Below, piece by piece: positions 1-12,583 of a stretch of 64,000 bases of DNA; position 1 is the stretch's first letter; each line of letters begins with the position of its first letter. The stretch covers positions 124,059,290 to 124,123,289 of the forward strand of contig CM075649.1 in the NCBI GenBank assembly GCA_037953625.1. The letters are read 5' to 3'. The notes beneath the pieces are model-generated. The model had not been told where the DNA came from and made no database searches. It saw only the letters and a list, made by a program, of their open reading frames with translations. The position numbers and the translations under genes are program-made. The stretch is from Crotalaria pallida. Its lineage: Eukaryota; Streptophyta; Magnoliopsida; Fabales; Fabaceae.

Positions 1-1
1 T

Positions 2-2800
2 GGATATCCTGTCTATAGAAGGCGAGACAATGGTCTACAGATTGAAAAGGGTGGTGTGTTATTGGACAATCGATGGCCAGTTCCATACAATCCTACCATA
101 TTGGTCAAAAATGCATCACACGTCAATACTGAATGGTGCAATCAAGGCAGAAGTATCAAATATTTATTCAAATATATCAGCAAAGGTAATGATCGAGTCA
201 CTGCTGCACTGTACCAACAAAGTCAAGGTCAATCCGGGCAAGACGTTGATGAGATCAAGGCATATTATGATTGCAGATATATCTCTCCATGTGAAGCAAT
301 GTGGAGAATTAATGGATTTGAAATAAATTATCGGAAACCAGCCGTTGAAAGGTTGAGATTCCATTTAGAGAATGAACAACCAATACTCTATGCAGACGAT
401 GATGATCTGGAAATGGTGGTTGAAGAAGAAAAGAACCAATCTTCTATGTTTTTGGCATGGATGGAAGCAAATATGATCTATGAAGAAGCTAAAACTCTAA
501 CCTACATTCAATTTCCAACAAGATTTGTATACACAGCATCACCACCAACATGGCGTCCCAGAAAGAAAGGTTTCAGCATTGGAAGATTAACTTTTGTTCC
601 ACCTACCGCTAGAGGGCTCTTTTATTTAAACATATTGTTGCATAGAATAAGAGGTGCTGAAAATTATGCTCAGATTAGAACAGTTAATGGAGTTCACTAT
701 GATTCATTCAAAGAGGCATGCTATAAACTTGGGCTGCTTGACGACGACAAGGAATTTATCGAAGCAATTGAAGAAGCAGCACATTGGGGAACTGGAAACC
801 AATTGAGATCATTATTTGCTTCCATACTTTTGTCAGACACAGTAAGCAAACCAGAGCATGTGTGGCAGCATACATGTGGAATTCTTAGTGAAGATATGAA
901 GTTTATTATAAGAAAAGAATTGAGGCGCCCAAGTAACTTATCATTGTTTACTTTTCGTGATTTTAGTTATTCATTTAGAAATTCTTTTCTAACTACTCAT
1001 TGTCCAAAATTTGGCTGTATTACAGCAATGCATGTTACTGAAGAACAAATCCAAGCTAGATGTTTAGTGGAGATTGATGGACTATTAAAAAAGTCTGGCA
1101 AGTCGTTGCAGGATTACCCCAATATGCCTATACCTGAATGTGATCCTTCTGCATTCATGTACAACACTTTAATTGCAAAGCAACTTGATTTCAATCATGA
1201 AAAGTTGGCAGAAGAATTTTTGTCTCTTGAACAACAAATGACTGATGAACAAAAGAATGCCTTTGGACAAATCATGGATTCAATTGATACAAAAAAAGGT
1301 ACAAGTTTAAGATACAACGATTCTTTAAATTATTAAAAGAATTCAGATTTACATGCATCTAATGCATCAGTGTTGTTCATTAATAAAAAATGGAATTCCT
1401 GCACAATAGGTGGATTATTCTTCTTAAATGGCTATGGTGGAATAGGAAAGACTTTCTTATGGCGTGCACTCACGGCAAAGTTGAGATCCAGAGGTGAAAT
1501 TGTGCTTTGTGTTGCTTCAAGTGGAATAACAGCTAGTTTACTTCCAGTTGCAAGAACTGCACATTCGAGATTTTCAATTCCGATAGCAATTGGAGAAACT
1601 TCTACCTGCAACATTAATCAAGGTTCATTGCAAGCTGAATTGATCAAGAAAACTTGCCAAATTATATGGGATGAGGCTCCAATGGTCAACAAAAAATGTT
1701 TTGAAGCATTAGATCGAACATTGAAAGATATTCTGCAAAATAATGTGCCAGTTAATGATGTCAAACCTTTTGGAGGCATTTGTATTGTTCTTGGAGGAGA
1801 TTTTCGGCAAATACTACCTGTGGTTCCTGGCGGTACAAGGTCTGATATTGTTTATTCTTCAATTAATTCATCCTACTTATGGAATCATTGCCAAGTTCTG
1901 AAGTTGACGAAAAATATGAGACTTCAGTGTGCAGAAAACAATGGCAATGCAAATGATATTAGGCAGTTTTCAGAATGGATGCTGAGTCTTGGAGATGGGA
2001 AATTAGCAGAGCCTAATGATGGTGAGGTTGATATTTACATTCCAGATGACTTATTAATTGAAGATTATGATTGTCCTTTGGAAGTTGTATTCAACAGTAC
2101 ATATCCAAATTTCCAAAGTCAATATTCAGATGCGAATTACTTGAAAGATAGAGCTATCTTGGCACCGACACTTGAAATAGTGCACGAAGTAAATGAATAC
2201 TGCTTGATGCAACTGCCTGGAGAAGCAAAAACTTACCTAAGTTCAGATTCAGTGTCCAATTCAGCAGATGAAATGGACTTATCAAGCCAGTATATCACAC
2301 CTCCAATTTTGAATCAATTGAAGATATCTGGACTTCCCAACCATGTTTTAAATTTAAAGGTTGGGATACCAATCATGCTATTGAGAAATGTAGACCAAAG
2401 CAAAGGTCTGTGCAATGGTACTCGACTGATAATTACACAACTAGGAGAACATGTTATTGGAGCTAAAGTGATATCAGGTGTCAGCTTGGGAGAGACTATA
2501 TTTATAAGTAGGATGAACATGAGTCCATCTGACTCACAACTTCCATTCCGACTGAAAAGACGACAATTTCCAATTATAGTGTCATATTGCATGACTATCA
2601 ACAAAAGTCAAGGACAATCGCTTGCAAATGTGTCAGTCTACTTGCCTAAACCTGTATTCTCCCATGGACAGCTATATGTAGCTGTATCTAGAGTGAAATC
2701 CAGAAAAGGACTGAAGTTTTTAATCTTGGATAAAGATGGAAAATCATTGAAGAGTACCAAAAATGTTGTCTACAAAGAAATTTTTGAAAATGTGAAGTAA
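2..2800 (+). CDS. Helitron Rep/helicase, 3' part (5' end outside window)
   Basis: Rolling-circle transposase of a Helitron. The reading frame is open from base 2, so the N-terminal Rep region lies upstream. Tyrosines 54 and 58 of the visible part (KYLFKYISKG) match the two-tyrosine Rep motif that nicks and joins DNA. A long linker follows, then a PIF1-like helicase: Walker A GYGGIGKT (about residues 440-447), Walker B IIWDEAPM, GGDFRQILPVVPGG, a KNMRL motif, and the C-terminal TINKSQGQS and YVAVSRVKS motifs. The two open stretches are in different frames, but a canonical GT-AG intron at 1299-1409 joins them exactly (2-1298, then 1410-2800) and removes the stops between. The stop is at 2798-2800. 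I see no break in the visible part, so the protein could be functional if the unseen 5' half is intact. Confidence 0.9.
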
Positions 2801-4231
2801 TTGAAGCTTCAGGTATTACAGCTAATTAGTATTTTGAAGGTACAAAACTTTCTAGAATTACATTTTCTTTATACGTTTCATACTATCTGAATAAGCTATT
2901 TTACATTTATTGTAAATTTAAGATTGCCCAATTGGTGATAATTTTTAATCTGCATTTTGATTCTTATTTGCAGACAAATAGTTTTTTGGGCAATTATAAA
3001 ACCATAGAGAAATAATCAGATTTGCCAATTTAATATCACCACTGCTTAAGTAAGATATATGTCCAGAAGAAATACCTCATTGATGCAAGTGTCACGACCA
3101 CTTTTTGTTTCAGCTTAATCAAAAGAATGATAATGGATCAGGTAACATTTCTCCTTTGCTATACTATGTCCTGTTGTCTCATTTAATTATCAATAATTAT
3201 TTGTATTTTCATTCAATATCTATTGAATTAGATATTGAATCAGATTATATTATCTGAAAAGATCATTTCTCAAAACATTTGTGCTAAATTTAGGATTCTC
3301 ATCTGTCATGACCATAATTGATTATGCATTTTCAGTGTTCTTTTCAGAAAAATATTTTTATGGGCAATATAGCCAATGCCTTTTGCATAACTATATGATA
3401 AAATTATTAATCTGATTAATAAATCTTAAATCAATACCTCAATTCTAATATCAGTAGTACTAAATGTAGGATTCTCAGCTTTCATGATGATGATTGATTG
3501 TGCATTTTCAGTGTTCTTTTCAGACAAATCTATTTTGGCAACATTATTAATGCCATTTCCATAACTAAAGAAATGGCAGAAATGCTGATCTCTTCTGGAA
3601 TTCAATCCGGTTGCAACTTTTTGACACAGCAATTTGATTTAAACAACTAAGTTTCAAGTAACTTAAATCTTCCCTGTAATTTATCCTATTGTCAAATATT
3701 ATTAATCTTTTTACATGATTCATTCTTTAAAAATTATGTTACTACCAATAGTAGATGTATGCGTTAGATCATTCAATTATTCAATAGCATAGAAACAAAA
3801 TAACGGTCCTCCTTTTTTCTTGACATGCCCATCATGCTTTAAAAACTTTTCAGATGCAATAAGTGAGTACTATTATACCAAAATAGTGCCAATAAAATAC
3901 TCAACCATGCTTTTCTTTTCAACCATGGTTTGGTAACATTATATATTAAATAATAATCAATTATCTGTACTCATTTCTTTCTATAAAAGCCAAGCACGTA
4001 GCTCCTTTGAAAGTCACAAAATCCAAAGTCTACTTCTCTTATATTTCAAGTTTCAAACATTATCAAGGTATTCTCTCTTCTTCTTAGAGTTATAATGCAA
4101 AGCTGGGATTCCAAAATCCAAACAACAATCACTTGCAGTTCAAATCTGAAATTCCTTTTTTTCCTTCTTAATATTTTTAAATAACATACTAATGTCATGC
4201 TTCAAAATTCCCCAGGCGATAGCTGAGCTCC
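2801..4231. other. Helitron spacer with imperfect repeat and putative B3 promoter
   Basis: No coding region is recognised. Two imperfect copies of a segment of about 120 bp lie near 3280-3405 and 3460-3575; both contain GTGCTAAAT/GTACTAAAT-like starts, GGATTCTCA and TTTTCAGTGTTCTTTTCAGA. A TATA box (TATAAAA, 3982-3988) precedes a short leader whose AAG|GTATTC step near 4068 looks like a splice donor; the acceptor is just before 4215. These would give the downstream B3 gene a spliced 5' UTR. Confidence 0.5.
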
Positions 4232-4761
4232 ATGCCTGTCAATCAAGCAACGGAAGCACCAAGAGCTTTGGGAGAACTGGTTGTTGTCTATGATGCATCC
4301 AAGGTCATATTTTTGTATCTCAATAAATTAATTCAGCTGTATATATTAATTAAGAAGTATATTTAAATTAAATTGTACAAATAACTTAAACATTTTACAT
4401 TTGAACACCTACTGGCTTCGGAAATACATTATATTTAATTACTATTAAGAAATTTTTTAAATCTTCATCTAAATGTATGATTTACATATTAATGCAGGAT
4501 TACTTTGATGTTGATGAAGAATTTCTCAAAAAACACCATACTTCACTAGGTGTGAATTGGAATATCTACACAATTGAAGGAACTAGATACAAGTTCTATT
4601 TCAACCAAGGATTGGTAACAATTACTGGAAAAGTTCTTGGAGGATGGAAACACTTTTGTGAAGAGAAAAACATAAATGATGGTGACAAAGTTGTTTTCCA
4701 ATACCTTGGATTTTCCAAGTTCAACTACATACCAGAAGAGCCAAACCAAAATGCAGCTTAA
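4232..4761 (+). CDS. Small single B3-domain protein carried by the Helitron
   Basis: Two coding exons, 4232-4303 and 4498-4761, join at GT-AG sites in phase 0 to give 111 residues. The second exon resembles a plant B3 DNA-binding domain: a hydrophobic beta-strand start (DYFDVDEEFLKKH), then VTITGKVLGGWKHFCEEKNI and NDGDKVVFQYLG, which match the B3 signature W-x2-F-x5-L/I-x2-GD-x4-F. B3 proteins bind DNA and regulate transcription; this one has little besides the domain. It lies between the helicase and RPA-like genes on the same strand, so it is probably cargo or an accessory gene of the Helitron. The domain is diverged and could be non-functional. The chosen ATG opens the first exon after the putative leader intron. 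Confidence 0.6.
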
Positions 4762-6209
4762 AAGTGACAAAATGAAGAGTAGTTGATTTCAGCAGAAATT
4801 TAACTTTGCTTTAGCTCTTAATCCATGCTATTCTACTATGACTGATTATTATGCTTTATTATAATTACTGTTTATTATGTGTTCTACTTCAACTTTGTCC
4901 AACAAACGACTCTACATGTAATATCCACCCTTTGCAGTGATGAATCGATAACCACAACTATTATTAATCATTTGCATGTTATTTGATCTTCTTCAATATT
5001 ATATTAGACTTAATTTGTAAGATCCAAAAAATTGTAAAAGAGGAGCTGGTATGTCAAGGTACTGGTATGTCACATTCAGAATTTAAAAATCTTACGTTGA
5101 TGACATTAAAATTTTGAAGAATTGTAAAGAAAACATTAAGGCTTTCTTTGGTTAATAGAGAAAATATATAAACATAAAGGTAACATGACATTATTGGGCT
5201 TACTGGTTTATCATTTTTCACTTTACTTGCAAGGCCCAATCTATATCATCAATTTTGAAAGAAAGTAATGTTTTAAGAACAAAAATAATGTAATATTATA
5301 AAACTCTACACAAAATGTCTTCATTGATTTTCTGAAATTTCATTATTTTTTAATGATAAAATTTACTTTCACTCTAACGAAAGCATCACTTCTCAAAATG
5401 AAATAAAGTTCAAGAAGCTAAAGTCTTGAAAAAATTTATTATGACTAATTTTAAAAGAGAAAGATAAGCAGGTACTTCGGTAAGATTAAAATGTTACTTA
5501 AACATTAAAATTATATCACCTACCACAAGGTAGTAGCATCTATAGCTCTGAGACACTACTGTAAAAGAGAAGTCCCATCAATCCAGTTTCTCTGTTCTGC
5601 AGCAATGGCTGATATCAATTTCCAACTATCAATACTCCAATTTTTGAGATCAGCAACTACACTTTACCTTCTACCAAGTTCTCTTTCCCCTTCTCTACAC
5701 CAACACTCATTTCCTCATCTCCACAAACTTACAAAGCAGAGACGCAACGGTGGACCTGGAAAGACTCAACCGAATAGCAGAAGAGAGTTTTTCAAGCAAG
5801 GGAAAGCACCATTGAAGGTAAAATCACTGCTAAAATTCAATACCAACACTAATAAATGAAAATCTTAGTATTGAAGCTGCGATTTTTAACAAAAAATATT
5901 CAGATATTGTTTAATAAAAACTACAATATGTGGGTTTTTATGCCATCAAATTAACATAGCAAATCTTCCTGTCACATTGCACAGAAGAGATCTTTATGTT
6001 GTAGCTGAATATTTTTCGTCTTTCTTACTTAGAACAAAGTCCCTATAATAAATAACCTCAAATAGTGCGGTACTATCTTTCTAATTTCTATAAGTTGCTA
6101 TTTATCCATTAAGTGTAACAAACGTACCAAATTAGAAGGAAAAAAATAACCATTACTATTCAACTTATTTAGTCATAATTTATTTCAAATTGTGTATAAC
6201 AGATATTTG
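4762..6209. other. Helitron spacer, possible leader exon of the RPA-like gene
   Basis: AT-rich. An ATG frame at 5605-5817 (Ser/Leu-rich start, then basic) ends at AAG|GTAAAA and could be a leader exon spliced to the AG at 6200. Joined that way its frame does not continue into the RPA-like protein but hits a stop within about 20 codons, so it is more likely untranslated or unrelated. Nothing else is recognised. Confidence 0.3.
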
Positions 6210-8877
6210 ATGGCCAATATTTCAACAAAAGACTTGAAATTAGGACGAGAAACTAGATTCCTCCATGGCAGAGTGAATCGAGTTTGGAAAGTTATGCACC
6301 AAGGTAATATTGTCAGATACATGCATGTGGCCCTCCTTGATGAACAGGTTAGAATAGTTATTAGTCACTTATGTACATTATTGTTCAGCTTATCAAGCAG
6401 TCCAGAGATTTATATTTTAATAATTTGATGCTTGCATATATATAATATTATCATTTATTTCGAATATATTAACTCAGGGTGAAAAAGTCCAATGTTATAT
6501 GAACATTCAAGATGCAATCAATAAGCTGGAAAAATGGTTTATAGAAGGAAGATGTATGAAGGTTTCCAAATTTATTGTTGAGAAAATTGAAGGACCATAT
6601 AAGGCAACAAAGAACAAGTGGAAATTGAAATTCACATATGCAACAAATGTTGAGTGGAGCCAAAATAATTTACCTTGGTACAAATTCAACTTTGCAAAAT
6701 ATGAGGACATATTAACACCAGAGACACCTGGAAATCTTAAGTCTGAATTTCTCATAGGTAAAATAATGACAATTTCTATAATGTATATTAATCTTATATT
6801 GCATGATAACCTGACATTTATATTTCATCATTTATATGAAGTGACTGAATTTTGTCTATATAATAGATGTCCTTGGAGTCATTACAGAACATGGACAATT
6901 AGAAGACTATCAAAAAGATGGGAAAACTGGAAAGAGATTGACATTCTTCCTTTCAGACAACAAGTTTACAATGACACCTTTTAACTTACTTTTATTTTCT
7001 TTACATATACTTTCTAAATATTTCATGCAAATTTAATAATTAAATTCAAATTTTTTCTGTGCAGTCAAAATTCTGTCAAGGTGTGTTTGTTTGACAACAT
7101 TGCAGAAGAAATGGCTGAATTTATCAAGACAGATGTTCATCCAAAAATTGTGATTATGGAATATGCCAAAATTAACAATTGGCATGGTATCTCTTTTTAC
7201 TCCTATATAATTTAGATACTGAATTCAGAGATAATGATTTAATATTATTGTTATTTAAGGTGTGATTTCAATTAACACATCTTGGACAACAACAAGAATA
7301 CTTTACAATTCCAAATTCCCTGAGGTAGAACAATTTCAGTCCATGTAAGTAATGAAGATTTACATATCTGATTCCCATTATTTACATACAATTTCTGTAA
7401 TAATCTGACTTCTCAATTACAAATTTGCAGGATAAGCCAAAACTATCAACCTCCAATGTTGACGCAAAGTGCAACGCAATACACTATTGGATCTCGAGGT
7501 GAATCTTCAACTTCAATAACTGATAGTTCTATTAGGAAGTCAATCTGGGAAATCAAAAATGCAACTGGGGTATGAAAACTTAATTAAAATTTTAAATAAA
7601 TTGTACTTGTGAAACTTTATGTTGAAATACTGATGCAAAAAAGTCATACATAAACTGCCATTAATATAGGCTGGAAAATATGCTACAATTGGAACAATTA
7701 CCTATATCAATGAAGATAATAACTGGTACTACAACTCATGTGGATCATGCAAAACAAAAGTAGTTGAGAAGCAAAAAGGTACAATAGTTTTGTTTCATGT
7801 ATATTATACAACAATTTCAGTATGACATCTTTAATTCTACAGTATTGCTCACACATGATTCATATACAGAAGATGGAAGTGGAACTTATTTTTATTGCTT
7901 TGAACCAAGATGCAACAAGACACCTGCTGTAATCATACCAAAGTAAGATTTAATCATTTTTTAAAAACATGAAATTAATTACAATTTTATGCATTATTAA
8001 ACCGCCTGCATGTCATGAATTTAAATTTTACAATTCAGATACAAGGTGCAATTCATGGTTCAAGACTCTACAGGCGAGACATGCTTCACTTTATTCGATT
8101 CTCTTAGCTTCAAACTGTTTCACAAAACAGCAATGGAAATGCTAAAAGAACTTGAAGAGGTATAAAATACAATATTATTCGGACTTTGAATATTATTTCC
8201 ATTCATCATATTGTAAAATGACATGGTAAGATGGATTTTATTAATTCTAATTGCAACACAATGTCAACTGACAGATTGGCCATCCATATGGTTTTCCCCC
8301 AGCTCTGTACACTTTGTGTGATAGAGAATTTGCATTCTTGATTGATATTAGCCATGAGTACAATATTCGGAAAAGAAAAGACTCCTACACAATTCTTCAA
8401 ATGACAGATGATGAGGAGATTTTGAAAGAATTTCATGAAAGCAATAATGCAAATCAGGTATTCAGTACAATAAGAAATTGGTTGAAACAAAATATTCATT
8501 TCAATAACTGAATATTTTTCGCCTTCATGCAGGCTGACAAATTTGCACCACACTCTCCATTTCAACTGCAAACTTCAACCCCTTCATCAACACAAAACAA
8601 CCCCTTTGTAAATTTCTGAATATTTTGAAATAAATAAAATTATATCTCATTCTGAGATTACTCCATGCTCACTGTTACTTATTATGTGTAGGAATTTGTC
8701 TCTGTGTCTGGTGAAAATGATCCTTCTGCTTTTAACACTCCTGAGACAAAATTGCAGACCAAGAGTAGCTCTTTCACAGATAAAAATGATGATACATGTG
8801 GATTATCTCAAACGCAAACACCTCAATTCTCCACAACAAAAGAGATAGCAAGAAGGAAACAAAATAAGCAAGACTAA
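6210..8877 (+). CDS. RPA1-like single-stranded DNA-binding protein of the Helitron
   Basis: A complete gene of 12 coding exons, all with GT-AG borders: 6210-6347, 6478-6757, 6867-6963, 7065-7186, 7260-7344, 7431-7569, 7670-7778, 7870-7942, 8039-8159, 8275-8457, 8533-8607, 8692-8877. The sum is 1608 nt, 535 residues plus stop, with no internal stop. Domains in order: an N-terminal OB fold of the DUF223/RPA1 type (about 1-140), a second OB fold beginning DVLGVITEHG (about 140-275), then the Rep-A C-terminal domain with a C4 zinc site (CGSC ... CFEPRC) and VQDSTGETCFTLFD. The tail is Ser/Thr/Gln-rich and ends in a basic patch. RPA1 coats single-stranded DNA in replication. Plant Helitrons are known to carry RPA-like genes, and the position downstream of Rep/Hel on the same strand fits that. 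Exons were placed by eye. Confidence 0.85.
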
Positions 8878-10840
8878 GTGTGGTAAATTTTTTTCGACTT
8901 GATTATTTGTTATTATGCCCAAAAAATAATTACAGGCTATAACAAAAATCTAATTGGTTCTGCTTTAATATTGGATTAAAAACTAATACCTAAATGGTTT
9001 TATATTTCCACAGAAATGTAACAGATGGATATGTCTCAAAATGATGAAGCAGAAGGCATTTTGAAATATTTCACATTATTTTGAGGGTATATGTTTGAAG
9101 CATTATAAATTATGTTTATGTACTTCAGCTAATGAATCATATGTGATTCAGTACTGTTTGGCTTTTGTTATTTATGAACTGGACGTGTAGCCTAAAAATA
9201 TATATGTTGTAGACTTCCTTAAAAAAATTCAATATTAATTATGTAAATATTATTATCTTTATCTTTATATGATCAAATTGGAATTGGGCCATGCAAAGAA
9301 ATACCACAAACTCTGCCACTAAAGTGGGCCTTTCTTCACTATGTCAAGTTTCGGTCCAACAAAAAGGTAAGATTTCTATGCATATCATCCGGTCGGAGGA
9401 TATCAAATATACTTCTGAAATTTCACTGCCCAACATGACAAGACTTATCAATTACTTCTACCCAGGCAAGTTATTATCACTTCAACCTCTTCTTTCTTTA
9501 TCTCAACCTTAAAAATTGTTTACTCATTCACATTTTATATGTGAATTCAAGTTGAAGGAGAATAGCAGAAAACACTCTCCTCTTCTTCCATTTCTTTTAA
9601 GGTACACTTAATTTACTATAACTCTACCCTTTCATATTTCTTCAACATTTCTTATCTTATTGTTATTATAATCAACTATTAGTAAGATTTATTTACTCAG
9701 TAAATATATTTCTTTAAACACTTATACATCAAATTTATAATTTTTCTTATCAAATAGTTGATATGCCTTTATCCAGTATATTTAATGTACCATACCTCTT
9801 CTCCAATATTCTTCTTCCATATTTCTATCTTATTGTTGTTATACATGCACCGATCTTTTTTTAGAAAAAACTATTTTCTATTCTTTTTCATTTATAATAC
9901 ATAAGAATGATTTACACAATAATGATATTTCTTTAAACACCCATACATTAAATTTATATTTTATCTTAACTAATTTTTTAAAATATCTCAACAATTTTTT
10001 AAATTACAGTAATAGAAAATAAACTTTATTTAACTTTTTTTTTTCGTCAATTTAATTTCCGTCGAAAGCAGTCCTCAAAATGCACTCTATTTCACAAGTA
10101 TATGAACTCCCCTATTCTCATTCGTATTTTACTTTATTTTTTTAGTGATATTTATTCACCTTAAAAAGTTGGACTTTAACAGATGGACAAATTAAATGAA
10201 CGTTTCTATTTTAAATGGATTCAATTAGACCTTTAAAAAAAATTTCAACTTGGGCTCATTACAATTAAATAAGAAGTGGGTTTGGCAAAAGGTTGGACAT
10301 TCCAAGTTATAAATGGGCTCATTACAACAGAAGGGCCTGTTACAAATAAAATGTGTATAAGAAGCCCAAAAAAAAACTTAACTTCCAACAATTGCAATAA
10401 TATTTGTACCTTTTCAACTACAAGAACTGAAAAAACGTTACTGTTCACAAAATATCAACTGCTCCATCATTTTTCATTATAATAAGAGTTTCTTTACATT
10501 GAATTACTCATTCTTAACAGATATTGGCCGAAGCATCTGCAATTCTTCTCCAGCTTTGATAAGGTAAGACTCATATATCATTGAAACTCTCCTCTCTTCA
10601 ATATCTCTTACATTATTTTGGCACTGTATTCATGACTATCTGCAATTTAATAATCACTGCATTATATAGACAACAGAAATTGCAGTCCCTTTATTCATAT
10701 TTTCTAGAATCACAAATCTGTAATATACAACTTATTTGATTTCAATGTATGACACTGCACTGAATTTTTTAAAAGTAACAACTATTTAATAATTTTTTTT
10801 GACCCACAGGTATTACCAAAACTGAAGGAGCAAAGACAAG
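8878..10840. other. Helitron spacer upstream of second B3 gene
   Basis: AT-rich sequence without a recognisable protein. Short ATG frames at 9291-9512 and 10276-10482 have no domain. TATA-like TATAATAAG near 10480 and a leader ending CTTTGATAAG|GTAAGA near 10562, with an acceptor ending CACAG at 10809, suggest a promoter and spliced 5' UTR for the following B3 gene. Confidence 0.4.
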
Positions 10841-11873
10841 ATGACACAATTTTCTTTCTCACACCACAGATTAGAGGTATACCACCTCAAATATAAATTA
10901 TTATATGCCACATCAATATCATTCATTGTAATGTATAACGTTGAAACATTGTCTATTACACAGGGTCCAAAATTGCTATCACATGAGATATCTGATTTCA
11001 TTGGCTATACGCCATGCAAAATAATCAGAGTAAGAGATCCAAAGGGAAACACCCACCAACTCAGACTTAAAGAGAATGCTAATATGCGAACACTGAGAAT
11101 AACCCAAGGATTGGATACACTTATGGACTTTTATGATTTAAGGGGAAATATCATCTTCGATTTCATGCGGTATGAGAGAGACTTATACCAGATGTTGATA
11201 ACCAAACCAAATGGCATTGAAATGCGATACCCTGAACCGATGAGGGAAACAATTTTACCTGATTGCAGATGTGCATACTGTTACCTGTGTAAGCATTTTT
11301 AACTCGACAACATGCTTACATCTTGCATTGTTAACATTTTCTAATTTTTACTTCCATTTCAGAAAATCGTCATCGACCTGTGGAACCTATTATTGAACCA
11401 AATACTGATGTCAATGAAGAAGCACATATTCCAGCCAATGTCCCACCAATTGTCCATCCAGCAGACGCACCGAATCGGCAAGGAAATGTACCACCACACT
11501 TTGACATCGAAACTGAAAAAAAATTGACCCCATATCAATGCAAAAAGGGAATTATGGTATACTTTTTTTCCCCATGAATTGTAAGCAAATTAGAAAATGA
11601 AGTATTACAATTGCAATACTAAACTGCTTTGCTCTAAATTTGCAGCCTTTGCCATATCAATTTGTCGCAGCAGCATTTCAGACAAGAAGGATATATTATA
11701 ATGTCATCGATGAACAAGGAATATTATACAAATGCAAAATGCTGAGATCTGAAAGAAGCCCGAATGAAGCTTATCTCTCGGATGGCTGGCGTAATTTCTG
11801 TAGAGAGCATAATTTGCACGGAGGAGAGCGCATCAAGCTCGGAGTAAATCGGAAATATTTACTACATTGGTAG
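10841..11873 (+). pseudogene. Two-domain B3 (REM-like) gene, apparently damaged
   Basis: Exons read as 10841-10876, 10964-about 11288, 11363-11572 and 11646-11873. Exon 2 carries one B3-like domain (PKLLSHEISDFIGYTPCK ... LRITQGLDTLMDFYDLRGN). Exon 3 encodes an acidic, proline-rich linker. Exon 4 carries a second B3-like domain (LPYQFVAAAFQTRR ... YLSDGWRNFCREHNLHGGERI) and ends at a TAG. Two B3 domains joined by a linker resemble the REM subfamily. I could not join exon 2 to exon 3 in frame: the GTAAGC donor at 11289 gives a TAA codon across the junction, and the alternative GTGTAA donor reads into a stop soon after. The last TAG may also be a disguised GTAGAA donor, with the original last exon displaced by the solo LTR just downstream. 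It is called a pseudogene for these reasons; a missed splice form is possible. Confidence 0.5.
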
Positions 11874-11947
11874 AAATTTCATAAATTATTAGTTCATGGT
11901 TATATTTCATTTACAATGACATGCATATTCAATTTACAATTCTGTGT

Positions 11948-12583
11948 TGTAGTGTCCTTGAACACTATGTTCTTAACCCTCTGAGTGCCCAAGATTATGA
12001 AACCAGGAGCCCTAAAGAGGATCAAGTGTTAATATGTGACTTTGTGGTATTTCTGCAGTTCCAGTTGGGAAAAGCAGGGTCTCCCCAGTCAACAAGCGTG
12101 TGCAGAGTGTCAACTTAGGGATGAGAGTACATACCTGAAACCCTAGCTGTTATGAGCTATTTATTAGGTTTGGAGGAGGCTGATATGGGCCGTATGGGCC
12201 CTGTATCAGGGTTGAGCTGAGTCAGGATTCTGTGAGATAATATCGGAGGTTTATGCTCTTAGAATCTGGATAGGATCAGCTCATGATCTCATGTCTAGGC
12301 TGTTAGCGAGAATCTAGGAGGGATTCGCGGAGGGGATAAGAAGCTTGAACGAGTCTGAGTCTTTCCACCAGCCGACGGTACGTCTCAATCCTAGAGTCCC
12401 GAGCCCGATGAGTGGAAAACCGTTTGTAAGGCTCGGCCCCATCAAGTCCAAGTCTGGTCCTTTTGTGTGCTCGGAGTCAACGAGTCCGAGCGAGGGACGT
12501 TTGTGCAGAGCAAACCGAGGGGAGGGCCCTTGAAGAGTCCCTTAAATAAGACTTGAGTCCTTGTACGGTCGGCAGACCCTACA
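11948..12583 (-). mobile_element. Solo LTR of a Tat-like Ty3/gypsy element
   Basis: GC-richer block inside the AT-rich Helitron. On the minus strand it begins TGTAGGGTCTGCCGACC and ends ...GGACACTACA, so the ends are TGTAG/CTACA. Flanking 5-mers are TGTGT (11943-11947) and AGTGT (12584-12588), a 4/5 match. Its plan resembles the 5' LTR at 53984: CCGACC near the start, AATAAATAGCT about two thirds along, then CAACTGGA and a GTGTTCAAGGACA-like end. No internal gag or pol is present, so it is a solo LTR left by recombination between two LTRs. Confidence 0.75.

Noticed and set aside
5605..5859. 84-codon frame with a transit-peptide-like start
   Set aside because: Splicing at its AAG|GTAAAA end to the next AG puts it out of frame with the RPA-like exons; no domain. 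Kept only as a possible leader exon.
12345..12533. 62-codon GC-rich frame
   Set aside because: Lies wholly inside the solo LTR.
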